Both the position numbers and the translations under genes were made by a program. Source: a virus. Taken from it: 64,000 nt of DNA. Of this stretch, positions 13,976 to 21,585 are shown piece after piece; the stretch's first letter is position 1; each line of letters starts with the position of its first letter. The notes below the pieces were generated by a model. The model did no database searches. It was not told the DNA's origin and was given only the letters and a program-made list of their open reading frames with translations. The stretch covers positions 1 to 64,000 of IMG/VR virus record IMGVR_UViG_3300030450_001823; one strand, written 5' to 3'.

Positions 13976-15975
13976 AGCGAATTAGCATAGAGTTGTACAA
14001 TGATGACTACGGCGAGAGGCTCGGCCTCAAGTACAGTTATGACCCTGACACCAATGAACTGCTCAAGTCGACACTGGGTTTCCCTAAGTTCAAGTGGGAT
14101 GCGGATAGAAAATTGTGGAGCATAGAGAACAAGAAGTATGTCATTAACGAGGCATGTCAGGTACTTGAAGAGTTGAACTACGATACAGAGTATATTCACA
14201 AACACAACGGGACCCTCCCCGAAAACCAGCAAAACAAATCAGAGTGTTGGACTGAGGTTAAGCGTACTAGGTTACACTTGCACTGGCCCTACATTGTAGA
14301 CAGCGAACTGCGTGAAACTGTGCGCCTTGCTGTGCGTAGCATAGGCGGTCGTAAGTTTCATGCTGACAAGAAGTGCTGGTCGATACCTGTCGCACAAGCG
14401 CGCACATTACATTCACTTATTGAGGACTCCTACCCACCTTTGGCAAAGGCTATCCTCAGTAACGATGACATCAACACTGATGTCGCAGATAGTATAGAGC
14501 GAGTGGAGATGAGTTCCGCTGCCGAATTAACCGATGAGCGAGTAGAGTCAATATCCTATAGACTGGATGACTGCTTGCCCGAAGACATGGAACTGTACCC
14601 TTTCCAAAAGGTAGCGGTTGCGTTTGCAGAAGCAAGTAATGGTATGTGTTTGATTGGTGATGAGATGGGAATTGGCAAGACAATATCCACCATAGGTTAC
14701 GCTGCGATTAACCCAAAGGACAGGCCGATGCTTGTAGTCAGCCCTGCAAATGTCAAGTTCAACTGGAAAAAAGAAGTAAGTAAGTGGTTACCTACTGAGA
14801 GTGTGACGGTTATTACCAAGGGTAAGGAAACGATAGAAACGGCTGACATTATCATAATCAATTATGACTTGATGGTGAAGAAGCAAGACGAACTAATTGC
14901 ACTAGGTCCTAAGTTGGTTGTACTTGATGAAGTACATTACCTAAAAAACAGTAGAGCAAAACGAACACAGGCGACTCTGTTAGTAGCACAGGATTCACCC
15001 AAGGTGATTGCACTTAGTGGCACTGCTATTAGCAGCCGCCCCTCTGAGTTCTTCAACACTCTGAACTTGATGCGCCCTGAGCAATTCCCTAACTTTTGGA
15101 ACTTCGCACAGCGTTACTGCGACCCTTGGAACAATGGCTTCGGCTGGGATTTCACAGGTGCAAGTCACACTAAGGAACTCAATGAAAGGATTCGTGACTT
15201 ATGTATTCGTAGACTCAAGAGCGAAGTACTACCTGACCTACCACCTAAGACTCGTACCTTCTTACCTATACATTTGTCTAAGTCTGAAAGGGAGCCTTAT
15301 GACATAGCGCAAGAGGAGTGGGACAGAAGAATAGACGACCACTACCTAAACGGAGAGTCGCTACCAAAGGGTATGATGCTGAACATGCTCAATGACCTGA
15401 GACATATATGCGGGAGAATCAAAGTCAAGTATGCCATTGACTGGATAGGGCAGTATCGTGACCAAACAAAAATGCCGCTGGTTGTATTCACTCATCATCG
15501 TGATGTCATGGTAATGATAGGCGAGCAACTGAAAGCACTAGAGCAGTATGGAAATACCAAGCGAATAAATTACATCAATGGTGACACTTCTTCTAAGAGG
15601 AGACAAGAGTTGGTTGATGATTTCCAAGCGGGCCACATAGATGTACTCATCTGCAATACAATTGCAGCCAAGGAGGGCATCACACTTACAGCGGCAGACA
15701 CAGTTCTATTCATCGAGCGCGAATGGGTCCCAACTGATGAAGAACAGGCAGAGGACAGAGTCTATAGAATAGGACAGGAGAGCCAACATGTACACGCTGT
15801 GTACATATCATGCGCCGGTACAATAGACGAACACTTTGACCGTGTGGTTGAACAGAAAAGACAAGTGGTTAAGTCTGTACTAGACGGTGGAGATGTCGAG
15901 GAACGCAAGGGCCTTGTTAAGGAACTGGTTAGAAAACTTAAGCAAGAGCGTGCTTGGAAATACGAGGTGGAATGA
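13972..15975 (+). CDS. SNF2-family (SMARCAL1/HARP-like) DNA translocase
   Basis: 667 residues with the superfamily 2 helicase set: GDEMGIGKT (Walker A, about 229-237), DEVH (about 319-322), SGTAISSRP (motif III), FTHHRDVM (motif IV) and EDRVYRIGQ (motif VI, about 594-602, the SNF2 form QAxDRxxRIGQ). Before the helicase core two similar segments occur, FKWDADRKLWSI (about 43) and FHADKKCWSI (about 127), each with a following helix, resembling HARP-type domains of annealing helicases. Such enzymes reanneal or remodel DNA forks using ATP. It follows a string of small zinc proteins and precedes a winged-helix-like protein. The full motif set suggests an active enzyme. Confidence 0.9.
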   Translation: MKRISIELYNDDYGERLGLKYSYDPDTNELLKSTLGFPKFKWDADRKLWSIENKKYVINEACQVLEELNYDTEYIHKHNGTLPENQQNKSECWTEVKRTRLHLHWPYIVDSELRETVRLAVRSIGGRKFHADKKCWSIPVAQARTLHSLIEDSYPPLAKAILSNDDINTDVADSIERVEMSSAAELTDERVESISYRLDDCLPEDMELYPFQKVAVAFAEASNGMCLIGDEMGIGKTISTIGYAAINPKDRPMLVVSPANVKFNWKKEVSKWLPTESVTVITKGKETIETADIIIINYDLMVKKQDELIALGPKLVVLDEVHYLKNSRAKRTQATLLVAQDSPKVIALSGTAISSRPSEFFNTLNLMRPEQFPNFWNFAQRYCDPWNNGFGWDFTGASHTKELNERIRDLCIRRLKSEVLPDLPPKTRTFLPIHLSKSEREPYDIAQEEWDRRIDDHYLNGESLPKGMMLNMLNDLRHICGRIKVKYAIDWIGQYRDQTKMPLVVFTHHRDVMVMIGEQLKALEQYGNTKRINYINGDTSSKRRQELVDDFQAGHIDVLICNTIAAKEGITLTAADTVLFIEREWVPTDEEQAEDRVYRIGQESQHVHAVYISCAGTIDEHFDRVVEQKRQVVKSVLDGGDVEERKGLVKELVRKLKQERAWKYEVE

Positions 15976-16226
15976 TGGGATTAACTAACAAAGACAGGTT
16001 TAGAAACTATGCAGAGCAAATACTATTGGTGGCTGAATCGCCACTGCCGCACCATGCGATAAAGGACAGGGTGCTTAATTTACTAGAGAGGGAGGGTAAG
16101 AGTATCTACAGCATGGATAACATACCGTCAAGAGCAATCAGCACTTTGTTAAGAACAGATTCGCAGAAGAGATTTTTAAGAGTCAGTCAGAAACCTGACA
16201 AGTGGATATTGAAAGGAGAGGAATAG
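15975..16226 (+). CDS. Winged-helix-like protein, 83 aa
   Basis: ATG 15975 with GAGGTGG just upstream; one base overlaps the helicase stop. The pattern AEQILLVAESPLPHHAIKDR, then IPSRAISTLLRTD, then RFLRVSQKPDKWILK is that of a winged helix (three helices and a beta wing), like the HARE-HTH type. Probably DNA-binding; may be a repressor or a helper of the helicase. Confidence 0.55.
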   Translation: MGLTNKDRFRNYAEQILLVAESPLPHHAIKDRVLNLLEREGKSIYSMDNIPSRAISTLLRTDSQKRFLRVSQKPDKWILKGEE

Positions 16227-16544
16227 ATGGGAATAGAACATTATGAAAACTTTGTAGCACCGGGCACACATAGAGACGCAACTTCGTTGCTAGTTAAATT
16301 AGATGAAATAATTAGGATTCATTCGCTTCGTGAGTGGGACACCTTTGTAAAGAACGAAGAGTCGTTCCGTAAGGCAGTCGGTGACTTCATGATACAAGTA
16401 GTGAAAGAGAACTTAGATGTAGACACCGTTACTAAAGGTAGCGAGTTCAAAGGCAAGGTAGGTAATTTTCCTAAGTGGAAAGGTCAACCCGGAATCACTC
16501 ATATGATTTGGGAAATTAGACCTAGGGAATTGAAAGAAGATTAG
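16227..16544 (+). CDS. Hypothetical protein, 105 aa
   Basis: Starts directly after the previous stop with GGAGAGGAATAG as ribosome site. Mixed helix and strand, ending ITHMIWEIRPRELKED. It is the last gene of the fifth unit; its TAG overlaps the stop of the opposing minus-strand gene. Function unknown. Confidence 0.6.
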   Translation: MGIEHYENFVAPGTHRDATSLLVKLDEIIRIHSLREWDTFVKNEESFRKAVGDFMIQVVKENLDVDTVTKGSEFKGKVGNFPKWKGQPGITHMIWEIRPRELKED

Positions 16545-17329
16545 ATACCAAGCCTGTCCTTTAGCCTCTGTTGCTCCTTTGCCTCCCTCATCATCATGGT
16601 ATCAAAGGACTCCATTTGACTAGGTGTACCTTGTTCGTATACCATGTCGGACCAAGGGTCAGCGAAGTCTTCTACATCAGGTAACTTTCTACCAAACTCA
16701 GCGAGAGTTCTTGGCTCTACTTGTATTTGATTCATAGGTCTGAAAGCCTGTTGCTCTCCCATGAACATAGGGTCCATCAACTTAGCACGAGGGCTGTCGC
16801 TGACTCCTACTAAAGAAGAAGGAACACGGCCCGCCCCTGTCCCTAGCCAGTTCTCCGGCTTTATGTCCCACATTTGTGCTGCTTCGGTAAGAGGGTATGC
16901 GTCTGCGAGAGCATTTTGCAAGCCTATACCTTTTGATTTATTCCACCCTTCTTGGGTATAACCAGCAGGTCTGACTAACGGCTCTCCTAGTTCTTGGGTG
17001 GATGGTAAAGGCATACTGTCAGGTCCAAGTGAGCCGGGAGAAACCACCTGACCTGTTGGTTTCCTCATCAAATAATCAGGTATACCTGTCTCCGGGTACT
17101 GTAGATAAGCGGGCCTCTCGCCCAAGAATGTTTCAGGGTACATCTGACCCATAGTATCTAGCGTAGCCATATTACTAAGGCCGGGTCCGTAACCAAACTT
17201 AGTAGCGTCAGGGTTGCCTTCTTGCCCGTACACTGTTCTGAACATACCAGCGCCGATTTGTTGGTCAGGGTCAGTGGGTACGAACGCAGCCTTGAGAAGC
17301 AACCATGCTTGTTCAAATGCTCCGCCCAT
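16541..17329 (-). CDS. Gly/Pro-rich protein of late-gene type, 262 aa
   Basis: Only minus-strand gene in the left half. ATG 17329 (MGGAFEQAWLLLKAAF) has GGATGGGG five bases upstream on its strand; the in-frame ATG at 17353 has no such site. The N-terminus resembles that of the late-region HD protein (MTPMDKAWRILKMP) and of many small tailed-phage proteins of the form AFERAWxLLKMP. The rest is rich in Gly, Pro, Met and Gln, of low complexity and probably disordered. It may be a virion or scaffold-associated protein. It ends tail-to-tail with the plus-strand gene at 16544. Confidence 0.6.
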   Translation of the reverse strand: MGGAFEQAWLLLKAAFVPTDPDQQIGAGMFRTVYGQEGNPDATKFGYGPGLSNMATLDTMGQMYPETFLGERPAYLQYPETGIPDYLMRKPTGQVVSPGSLGPDSMPLPSTQELGEPLVRPAGYTQEGWNKSKGIGLQNALADAYPLTEAAQMWDIKPENWLGTGAGRVPSSLVGVSDSPRAKLMDPMFMGEQQAFRPMNQIQVEPRTLAEFGRKLPDVEDFADPWSDMVYEQGTPSQMESFDTMMMREAKEQQRLKDRLGI

Positions 17330-17375
17330 GTTAACCCCATCCCTTTCTGTCATTTAGTGATTGCTTGAAAAAGGC

Positions 17376-17406
17376 CACTGAGAAGTTCCGGTTATAAATA
17401 AACAAG
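17376..17406 (+). promoter_or_regulatory. Archaeal TATA promoter, copy 6 of 7, between divergent genes
   Basis: CACTGAGAAGTTCCGGT at 17376-17392, TATAAATA at 17393-17400, AACAAG after it. The next plus-strand ATG used (17468) is 75 bases from the TATA box, so this unit has a real leader of about 45 bases with AAGGAGA before the start. The minus-strand gene begins at 17329 on the other side; on that strand the box reads TATTTATA, so two-way use is conceivable. Confidence 0.85.
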
Positions 17407-17467
17407 AAAAGATAGTAAATACCTTTTTAGGAAACCAGCAAAACGGATGAGACAAGGAGACATATAT

Positions 17468-18967
17468 ATGGATGACATAGTAGTAATAGGAAAAGTAACG
17501 AGCAGTAGTGCTAGTACTGTGGAGATGGAGTACCCATCTACACACGGTGTAACTAGCGTAATAGTACCAAGAACTTGCGTAGCACGCCTTGACAAGATAA
17601 GCAACGGGCGAATAGCAGTACTGGTACGGACAGACGAAAGTGAACTTGGTGAAAAACTTAGTAATACACTTATGCACAACGCACCTCTGCACATAACAGA
17701 AGAACAAATAGGAATAGTGAATGCAATGGAAAACAATGAAAAATTACCAATAGACGAGCAAGATGAATTAGATGACGAAGTACCCATGTGGGTTAGTGCA
17801 GATGCACCTTCGATTACAGTAGATGGCGTGACCGTCAATGAAGCCGCAGGTCCATTCGACGGTATGTTGTATGCAGGTGGTCGTAAGGAAAAGGCAAGTA
17901 TAGACTGGGACTTTGACCCAGTGCGTAAGCCAGCCTTCGTGATGCACTCTGACTCAGATGACGGTAGGCAAGCGACTATAGCGAGAGTTAACAATGAAAA
18001 GGGTGAGCCTACTGCTTATCATATATTCAACCCACTTTACAAAAGTGAGAAAAGACCTATGGGCGCACACCTCGGTACCTTTAGTGCTGCTTATTATCCG
18101 ATGCCTTATCGTAAGGGATTCGGACCTGTACTTGACTTAGCCGCAAAGAATGGATGGCCCGCTCAAGTATTAGCATGGAACGAGGGCAAAGCAGCCGCTT
18201 GTTTCTGCGATGTCAGTAATAGTGTAGATTGGGAAGAGGCAGGTAGAAGCCTTGGGGAGAAATGGCAAAGGCGAGGTTTCAGAAACAACGGTGAATACCG
18301 AGTAGGTATCACCATCATGAATAGTTTAGACGGCTCATCTGCATTTAAGGTACAGGCCGTAGCCGAGCGACTAGTGTGTACGAACGGGCAAGTCATGGGA
18401 GACCGTGCTACCTTAGTTAACCTCAAACACACTAATGGCGTACTCGGTCAATATGACTTTGAAGGACTGGGTGATAAGATAAACGAAGTTATGGAAATGG
18501 CTGCAAAGGAAATCATTGTGGCAGAAACCATGAAAGATGTCGGAGTTAACAGAAATACATTTGAGAAACTAATGACGATTTGCGAGCGTGCAGGGTTGAT
18601 TACAAAGCCTACACTTAAGCGCAACGACGCTGGCGAAGTCACTTCAATTACTCGTGGTCACATGTGGAGACTCATGGGACAGGGCTGGACTCAGCCTAGC
18701 GAACCTTGGGTAGCAGTCAACAGAGAAGACGCTGGTTCTCTTTACCATGTCTACAATGTCTTGACCGGTGCAATCACACACAAGCCTGAGTGGACTGACG
18801 GTACTGTATCACCAATCAAAGGTTCCGTACTCAACTTCAACACTTTCACTGACCGCTTGCAAAAGGTGCATAAGATACTCGGAGACATTACAACCAAGTC
18901 GGTCGACGGCGTATCTATCGAAGACCAACTAGAGAAAGTACCTCTGTTTTCAGAGGTGCTTCATTGA
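17468..18967 (+). CDS. DUF932-like protein
   Basis: 499 residues from ATG 17468 (AAGGAGA eight bases upstream; ATG 17447 has no site). The central part, GEYRVGITIMNSLDGSSAFK followed by RLVCTNGQVMGD, is typical of the DUF932 (phage/plasmid-like) family, which has ITNSHDGSxA and RxVCxNG. That family is common on plasmids and phages; its role is unknown, although it often sits near replication or anti-restriction genes. The first 130 residues are a separate beta and acidic region. First gene of the sixth unit. Confidence 0.7.
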   Translation: MDDIVVIGKVTSSSASTVEMEYPSTHGVTSVIVPRTCVARLDKISNGRIAVLVRTDESELGEKLSNTLMHNAPLHITEEQIGIVNAMENNEKLPIDEQDELDDEVPMWVSADAPSITVDGVTVNEAAGPFDGMLYAGGRKEKASIDWDFDPVRKPAFVMHSDSDDGRQATIARVNNEKGEPTAYHIFNPLYKSEKRPMGAHLGTFSAAYYPMPYRKGFGPVLDLAAKNGWPAQVLAWNEGKAAACFCDVSNSVDWEEAGRSLGEKWQRRGFRNNGEYRVGITIMNSLDGSSAFKVQAVAERLVCTNGQVMGDRATLVNLKHTNGVLGQYDFEGLGDKINEVMEMAAKEIIVAETMKDVGVNRNTFEKLMTICERAGLITKPTLKRNDAGEVTSITRGHMWRLMGQGWTQPSEPWVAVNREDAGSLYHVYNVLTGAITHKPEWTDGTVSPIKGSVLNFNTFTDRLQKVHKILGDITTKSVDGVSIEDQLEKVPLFSEVLH

Positions 18968-19299
18968 GCAGAGATTTTACAGGAGAGTGGATGAAGCCGG
19001 AGGACATTGACAGCGAAGGTAATTGGTTGCGTAAAGGAGAGCGCATACCTTTGCTCGGCTCCACTATACCTGTACCTGAGCATGTGAGGAAAGAGAGCGG
19101 GGGAGATGAGTACCAAGAGGTAATCATGATAACCCCTGCTAACAATCACTTTGATAAGTGCCCCCAATGTCACGAGACATTACCGGAGAGCACTGTCGTG
19201 CTCGTGACTAACTATGCCATGTTGATGGCTACGAAATGTTGCGATTGGATGCTTTGGATGAAAAATGAGAGGGAGAACTATGGAAACGAATACGCCTGA
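18964..19299 (+). CDS. Hypothetical protein with zinc knuckle, 111 aa
   Basis: TTG 18964 overlaps the previous stop (TTGA) with AGAGGTG upstream; ATG 18991 after GGAGAGTGG is the alternative. CPQCHETLP near residue 65 and TKCCDWM near 90 may form a zinc site. Function unknown. Confidence 0.5.
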   Translation: MSRDFTGEWMKPEDIDSEGNWLRKGERIPLLGSTIPVPEHVRKESGGDEYQEVIMITPANNHFDKCPQCHETLPESTVVLVTNYAMLMATKCCDWMLWMKNERENYGNEYA

Positions 19300-19981
19300 A
19301 AATGTAGCACAAGATATACTGAACAAACTGAGGATGAATGCCTTATGGGAGCCAGCGGGCTTAGGCTTATCCTACATGAAAGTAGGAGAAAGTCAACTCA
19401 AACTAATAGAGCAACACAACACACCTATTGCTGCACAAGCAAAGGTAAGGATGCAGCACTTACTAGACGGTATAGGCTGGGATATAGACGACAGCGAAGT
19501 GAGTATAATTGATGTACAGAACCTAACACCACAGCAGCAGCATATGAAGGAGATGCAACTACGAGTCGAGGCTGCTCAGAAGTGGCCTTGCCCTGAGTGC
19601 GAAACACCTCTGTCTGCATTTCCCTTGGAAAAGGGACTATGGAACTTTGACGGGCATCAAGATATGATGCTACCTGATGGTGAAGTTGAAAAAGATGTAG
19701 AGCAGTGGAGCGTTATTATACAGTGCCCGGTATGTGATACACAAGTACCGATGGAACCTTACGACTATACCCTACTAGCAGGTGATGACTTACTCATGTC
19801 CTACAGAAGCGGTAATGTCAATTACACGGCACTGAGCCGTTTGCAGATTATAGAAATGGTGGATGCTGGACTCGGCAATGTGTTAGTACTAGGTACATTT
19901 TGCCCTACGACTGGCCTTTTGTTACCACCGCATGTAAGAGGGTCAGTAGTTATCTACGCACCTGTAGGAGAGGAGGAATAA
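19280..19981 (+). CDS. Hypothetical zinc-binding protein, 233 aa
   Basis: ATG 19280 follows GAGGGAGAACT and overlaps the upstream gene by 20 bases. A helical first third is followed by CPECETPL (about 110) and CPVCDTQVP (about 155), a zinc ribbon with a 40-residue insert, then a beta-rich end (VLVLGTFCPTTGLLLP). Tail GEEE carries the next ribosome site. Family not recognised. Confidence 0.6.
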   Translation: METNTPENVAQDILNKLRMNALWEPAGLGLSYMKVGESQLKLIEQHNTPIAAQAKVRMQHLLDGIGWDIDDSEVSIIDVQNLTPQQQHMKEMQLRVEAAQKWPCPECETPLSAFPLEKGLWNFDGHQDMMLPDGEVEKDVEQWSVIIQCPVCDTQVPMEPYDYTLLAGDDLLMSYRSGNVNYTALSRLQIIEMVDAGLGNVLVLGTFCPTTGLLLPPHVRGSVVIYAPVGEEE

Positions 19982-19983
19982 AT

Positions 19984-20325
19984 ATGAGAAAAAGAACAGA
20001 ACAAGAGATATTAAGATTAGTGCTTGAATATGAAGTGGAACGAATGAACGGTGACGGCGGTGACAAAACTATGTCTTTATACGACATCATAGTTAGTTAT
20101 AGCCTTGAAGGTGATGAACAGCCCAAACATGTGTGCCAATATGGAAACCATTGGTATTATGATTACAAGGATGCTAGTATAACAGAAGAAGAGTTTTATG
20201 AAGAACTATACGCACCCGTAGAAAACCTAGTTCGTGAAAGAAATGGAAACCGACAGACAAGGCTTTTCAGAATAACTGACCGACTGATGGAGAAGCGAAA
20301 ACAACTGAGGGAAACAGATGTCTGA
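19984..20325 (+). CDS. Hypothetical protein, 113 aa
   Basis: GGAGGAATAAATATG cassette start at 19984; longer readings upstream would run through the previous gene. Helical start and end, acidic middle. Ends KQLRETDV, where the codons contain ACTGAGGGAAACAGATG, the start signal of the next gene. Function unknown. Confidence 0.6.
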   Translation: MRKRTEQEILRLVLEYEVERMNGDGGDKTMSLYDIIVSYSLEGDEQPKHVCQYGNHWYYDYKDASITEEEFYEELYAPVENLVRERNGNRQTRLFRITDRLMEKRKQLRETDV

Positions 20326-20563
20326 AAAATTAAACGAGATAGTAGAACACTGTGGTTACGGTAGTGCGTTTGCACTATTGCGTGACAACATGACACCCGA
20401 TGATTTGCTCGACTTGCTAGAGAGTTACATACATAATTATCCAACAGAAATTGAAGATGATGTAGAAGAGATTGCCACTGACAAGTACGAGTGGTTCGAC
20501 CACGAAAGAGCCAAAGCAGATGCAGAAGAAGAAGCGTACCAAAGATACAGGGATGGGGATTAA
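20318..20563 (+). CDS. Hypothetical acidic helical protein, 81 aa
   Basis: ATG 20318 directly after GAGGGAAACAG. Helical, acidic protein (TPDDLLDLLESYIHNYPTEI, then a charged helix to the end). No motif recognised. Confidence 0.55.
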   Translation: MSEKLNEIVEHCGYGSAFALLRDNMTPDDLLDLLESYIHNYPTEIEDDVEEIATDKYEWFDHERAKADAEEEAYQRYRDGD

Positions 20564-20750
20564 GTTGTCAAATGTAGAGTGGGCTTATGGTGAGAAAAAA
20601 ATTACTCCCAAGGTAATTCACATCAGGAGAGGGGATAAGATACTGTGCGGATACGACAACGAAGGTATCAGTTGGCCTAACACTAAGATGAGCAACGAGT
20701 TTGCTGACACATTACCGACATGCCCTGAGTGTTTGGAGGCTAGGACATGA
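20553..20750 (+). CDS. Small protein with zinc knuckle, 65 aa
   Basis: ATG 20553, overlapping the upstream gene by 11 bases; TTG 20565 after GGGGAT is the alternative. ILCGYDNEG near 31 and CPECLEA near 57 suggest one zinc site. Ends in the ATGA overlap with the next gene. Confidence 0.5.
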   Translation: MGIKLSNVEWAYGEKKITPKVIHIRRGDKILCGYDNEGISWPNTKMSNEFADTLPTCPECLEART

Positions 20751-20944
20751 GTGAAGAGGTCAAGGCCAAAGAGTGCAAGAGATGCGGCGCTATCGAACTT
20801 TCTATAGAGGATACGGTACGAAAAAATATAGGCAGTATATTCTTTGACGAGGTACAATACCCAGCAGATGAAATATGCAAGGATTGCTCTTCTTATCTAA
20901 TTAAGCAGTTGACTGAAAGGGCTTGGAAAAAAAGGTACGATTAA
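20747..20944 (+). CDS. Small zinc-ribbon protein, 65 aa
   Basis: ATGA start behind TTGGAGGCTAGGAC. CKRCG at 10-14 and CKDC at 44-47 form a ribbon around a beta and helical insert. Basic C-terminus (ERAWKKRYD). Function unknown. Confidence 0.6.
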   Translation: MSEEVKAKECKRCGAIELSIEDTVRKNIGSIFFDEVQYPADEICKDCSSYLIKQLTERAWKKRYD

Positions 20945-20962
20945 GTACAGAGGGGATTAGTT

Positions 20963-21088
20963 ATGGCTAGATTCACAGTGAGATATTGTATAGTACGCAA
21001 GTGTGATAATTACACATTGGCAGGGTTTAGGAAATGCCCCCAGTGCATGGGAGGCATGACTCCTGACAAGCGTGGTGAAGAAGAGTGA
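20963..21088 (+). CDS. Zinc-knuckle microprotein, 41 aa
   Basis: Complete ORF from ATG 20963 with GAGGGGAT upstream to TGA 21086-21088. Cysteines at 9 and 14, then CPQC near 26-29. Ends GEEE, and the AGAGTGA at its end provides the GTGA start of the next gene. Confidence 0.5.
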   Translation: MARFTVRYCIVRKCDNYTLAGFRKCPQCMGGMTPDKRGEEE

Positions 21089-21354
21089 GAGGCTTTGAAC
21101 AAACTATCAAGTGGCGTGTCCCTGCTACCTCTGCCAAGTGGCGAGGTAAAGCAGAAGTCGTCATGAGCGTAGCCGACCCGAAGGGAGACTACCCTGCAAC
21201 TATAGACATCAGAATCAGAAGAACAGAAGAGCATCCTAGCGGAGCAGGTTTCACAAGAGAGGGTGTGAGACTAAGTCAAGAGGATGCTTCGTCGCTATGC
21301 AAAGCAATTCAACATGCCCTCTCAGAACTGAGGGAAACGGATGAGTCCAAATGA
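21085..21354 (+). CDS. Hypothetical protein, possible PC4-like fold, 89 aa
   Basis: GTG 21085 overlaps the upstream stop. A run of beta strands (KAEVVMSVAD, then ATIDIRIRRTEE) is followed by EGVRLSQEDASSLCKAIQHA, reminiscent of the KGISLSxEQWExLxxxI ending of PC4-type single-strand DNA-binding proteins. The match is weak. The tail contains ACTGAGGGAAACGG, the next start signal. Confidence 0.45.
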   Translation: MRGFEQTIKWRVPATSAKWRGKAEVVMSVADPKGDYPATIDIRIRRTEEHPSGAGFTREGVRLSQEDASSLCKAIQHALSELRETDESK

Positions 21355-21583
21355 ACTCTCACGGATTTTACAAATGGTAGACCACTACGGTATACCTCTT
21401 AGTCGTGCGAAGCGATTCGCCAAGTATAATGATTGGAAAAAGAGAGCAGGTGTGTGGCAAAGAACACATGACCCTGTTAAACCGACCAGTATATACTCGT
21501 CAAAGATGCCTAAGAAAAAATACTCGTCAAAGATGCCTTTGCAGACCTTGGTGCGGTTAATTTGGTTTGGTGAAGAGGAATAA
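21341..21583 (+). CDS. Hypothetical basic protein with internal repeat, 80 aa
   Basis: ATG 21341 behind ACTGAGGGAAACGG. First half is helical (LQMVDHYGIPLSRAKRFAKY), basic and possibly HTH-like. The second half has YSSKMPKKK then YSSKMPL, a duplicated nonapeptide. Ends FGEEE with the next ribosome site. Probably DNA- or RNA-binding on charge alone. Confidence 0.5.
   Translation: MSPNELSRILQMVDHYGIPLSRAKRFAKYNDWKKRAGVWQRTHDPVKPTSIYSSKMPKKKYSSKMPLQTLVRLIWFGEEE
21493..21538 (+). repeat. Two-copy tandem repeat, 27-base period
   Basis: ATACTCGTCAAAGATGCCT occurs at 21493-21511 and again at 21520-21538, exact over 19 bases, separated by AAGAAAAA. The period of 27 bases keeps the reading frame and duplicates nine codons of the host gene. 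A slipped-strand duplication is the simplest cause. Confidence 0.85.
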
Positions 21584-21585
21584 TC

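Noticed and set aside
14221-14236. AAACCAGCAAAA as a dispersed repeat (also near 17432 and 31332)
   Set aside because: Only about 12 bases are shared, two of the three sites are inside unrelated genes, and no common position or structure was seen. Treated as chance.
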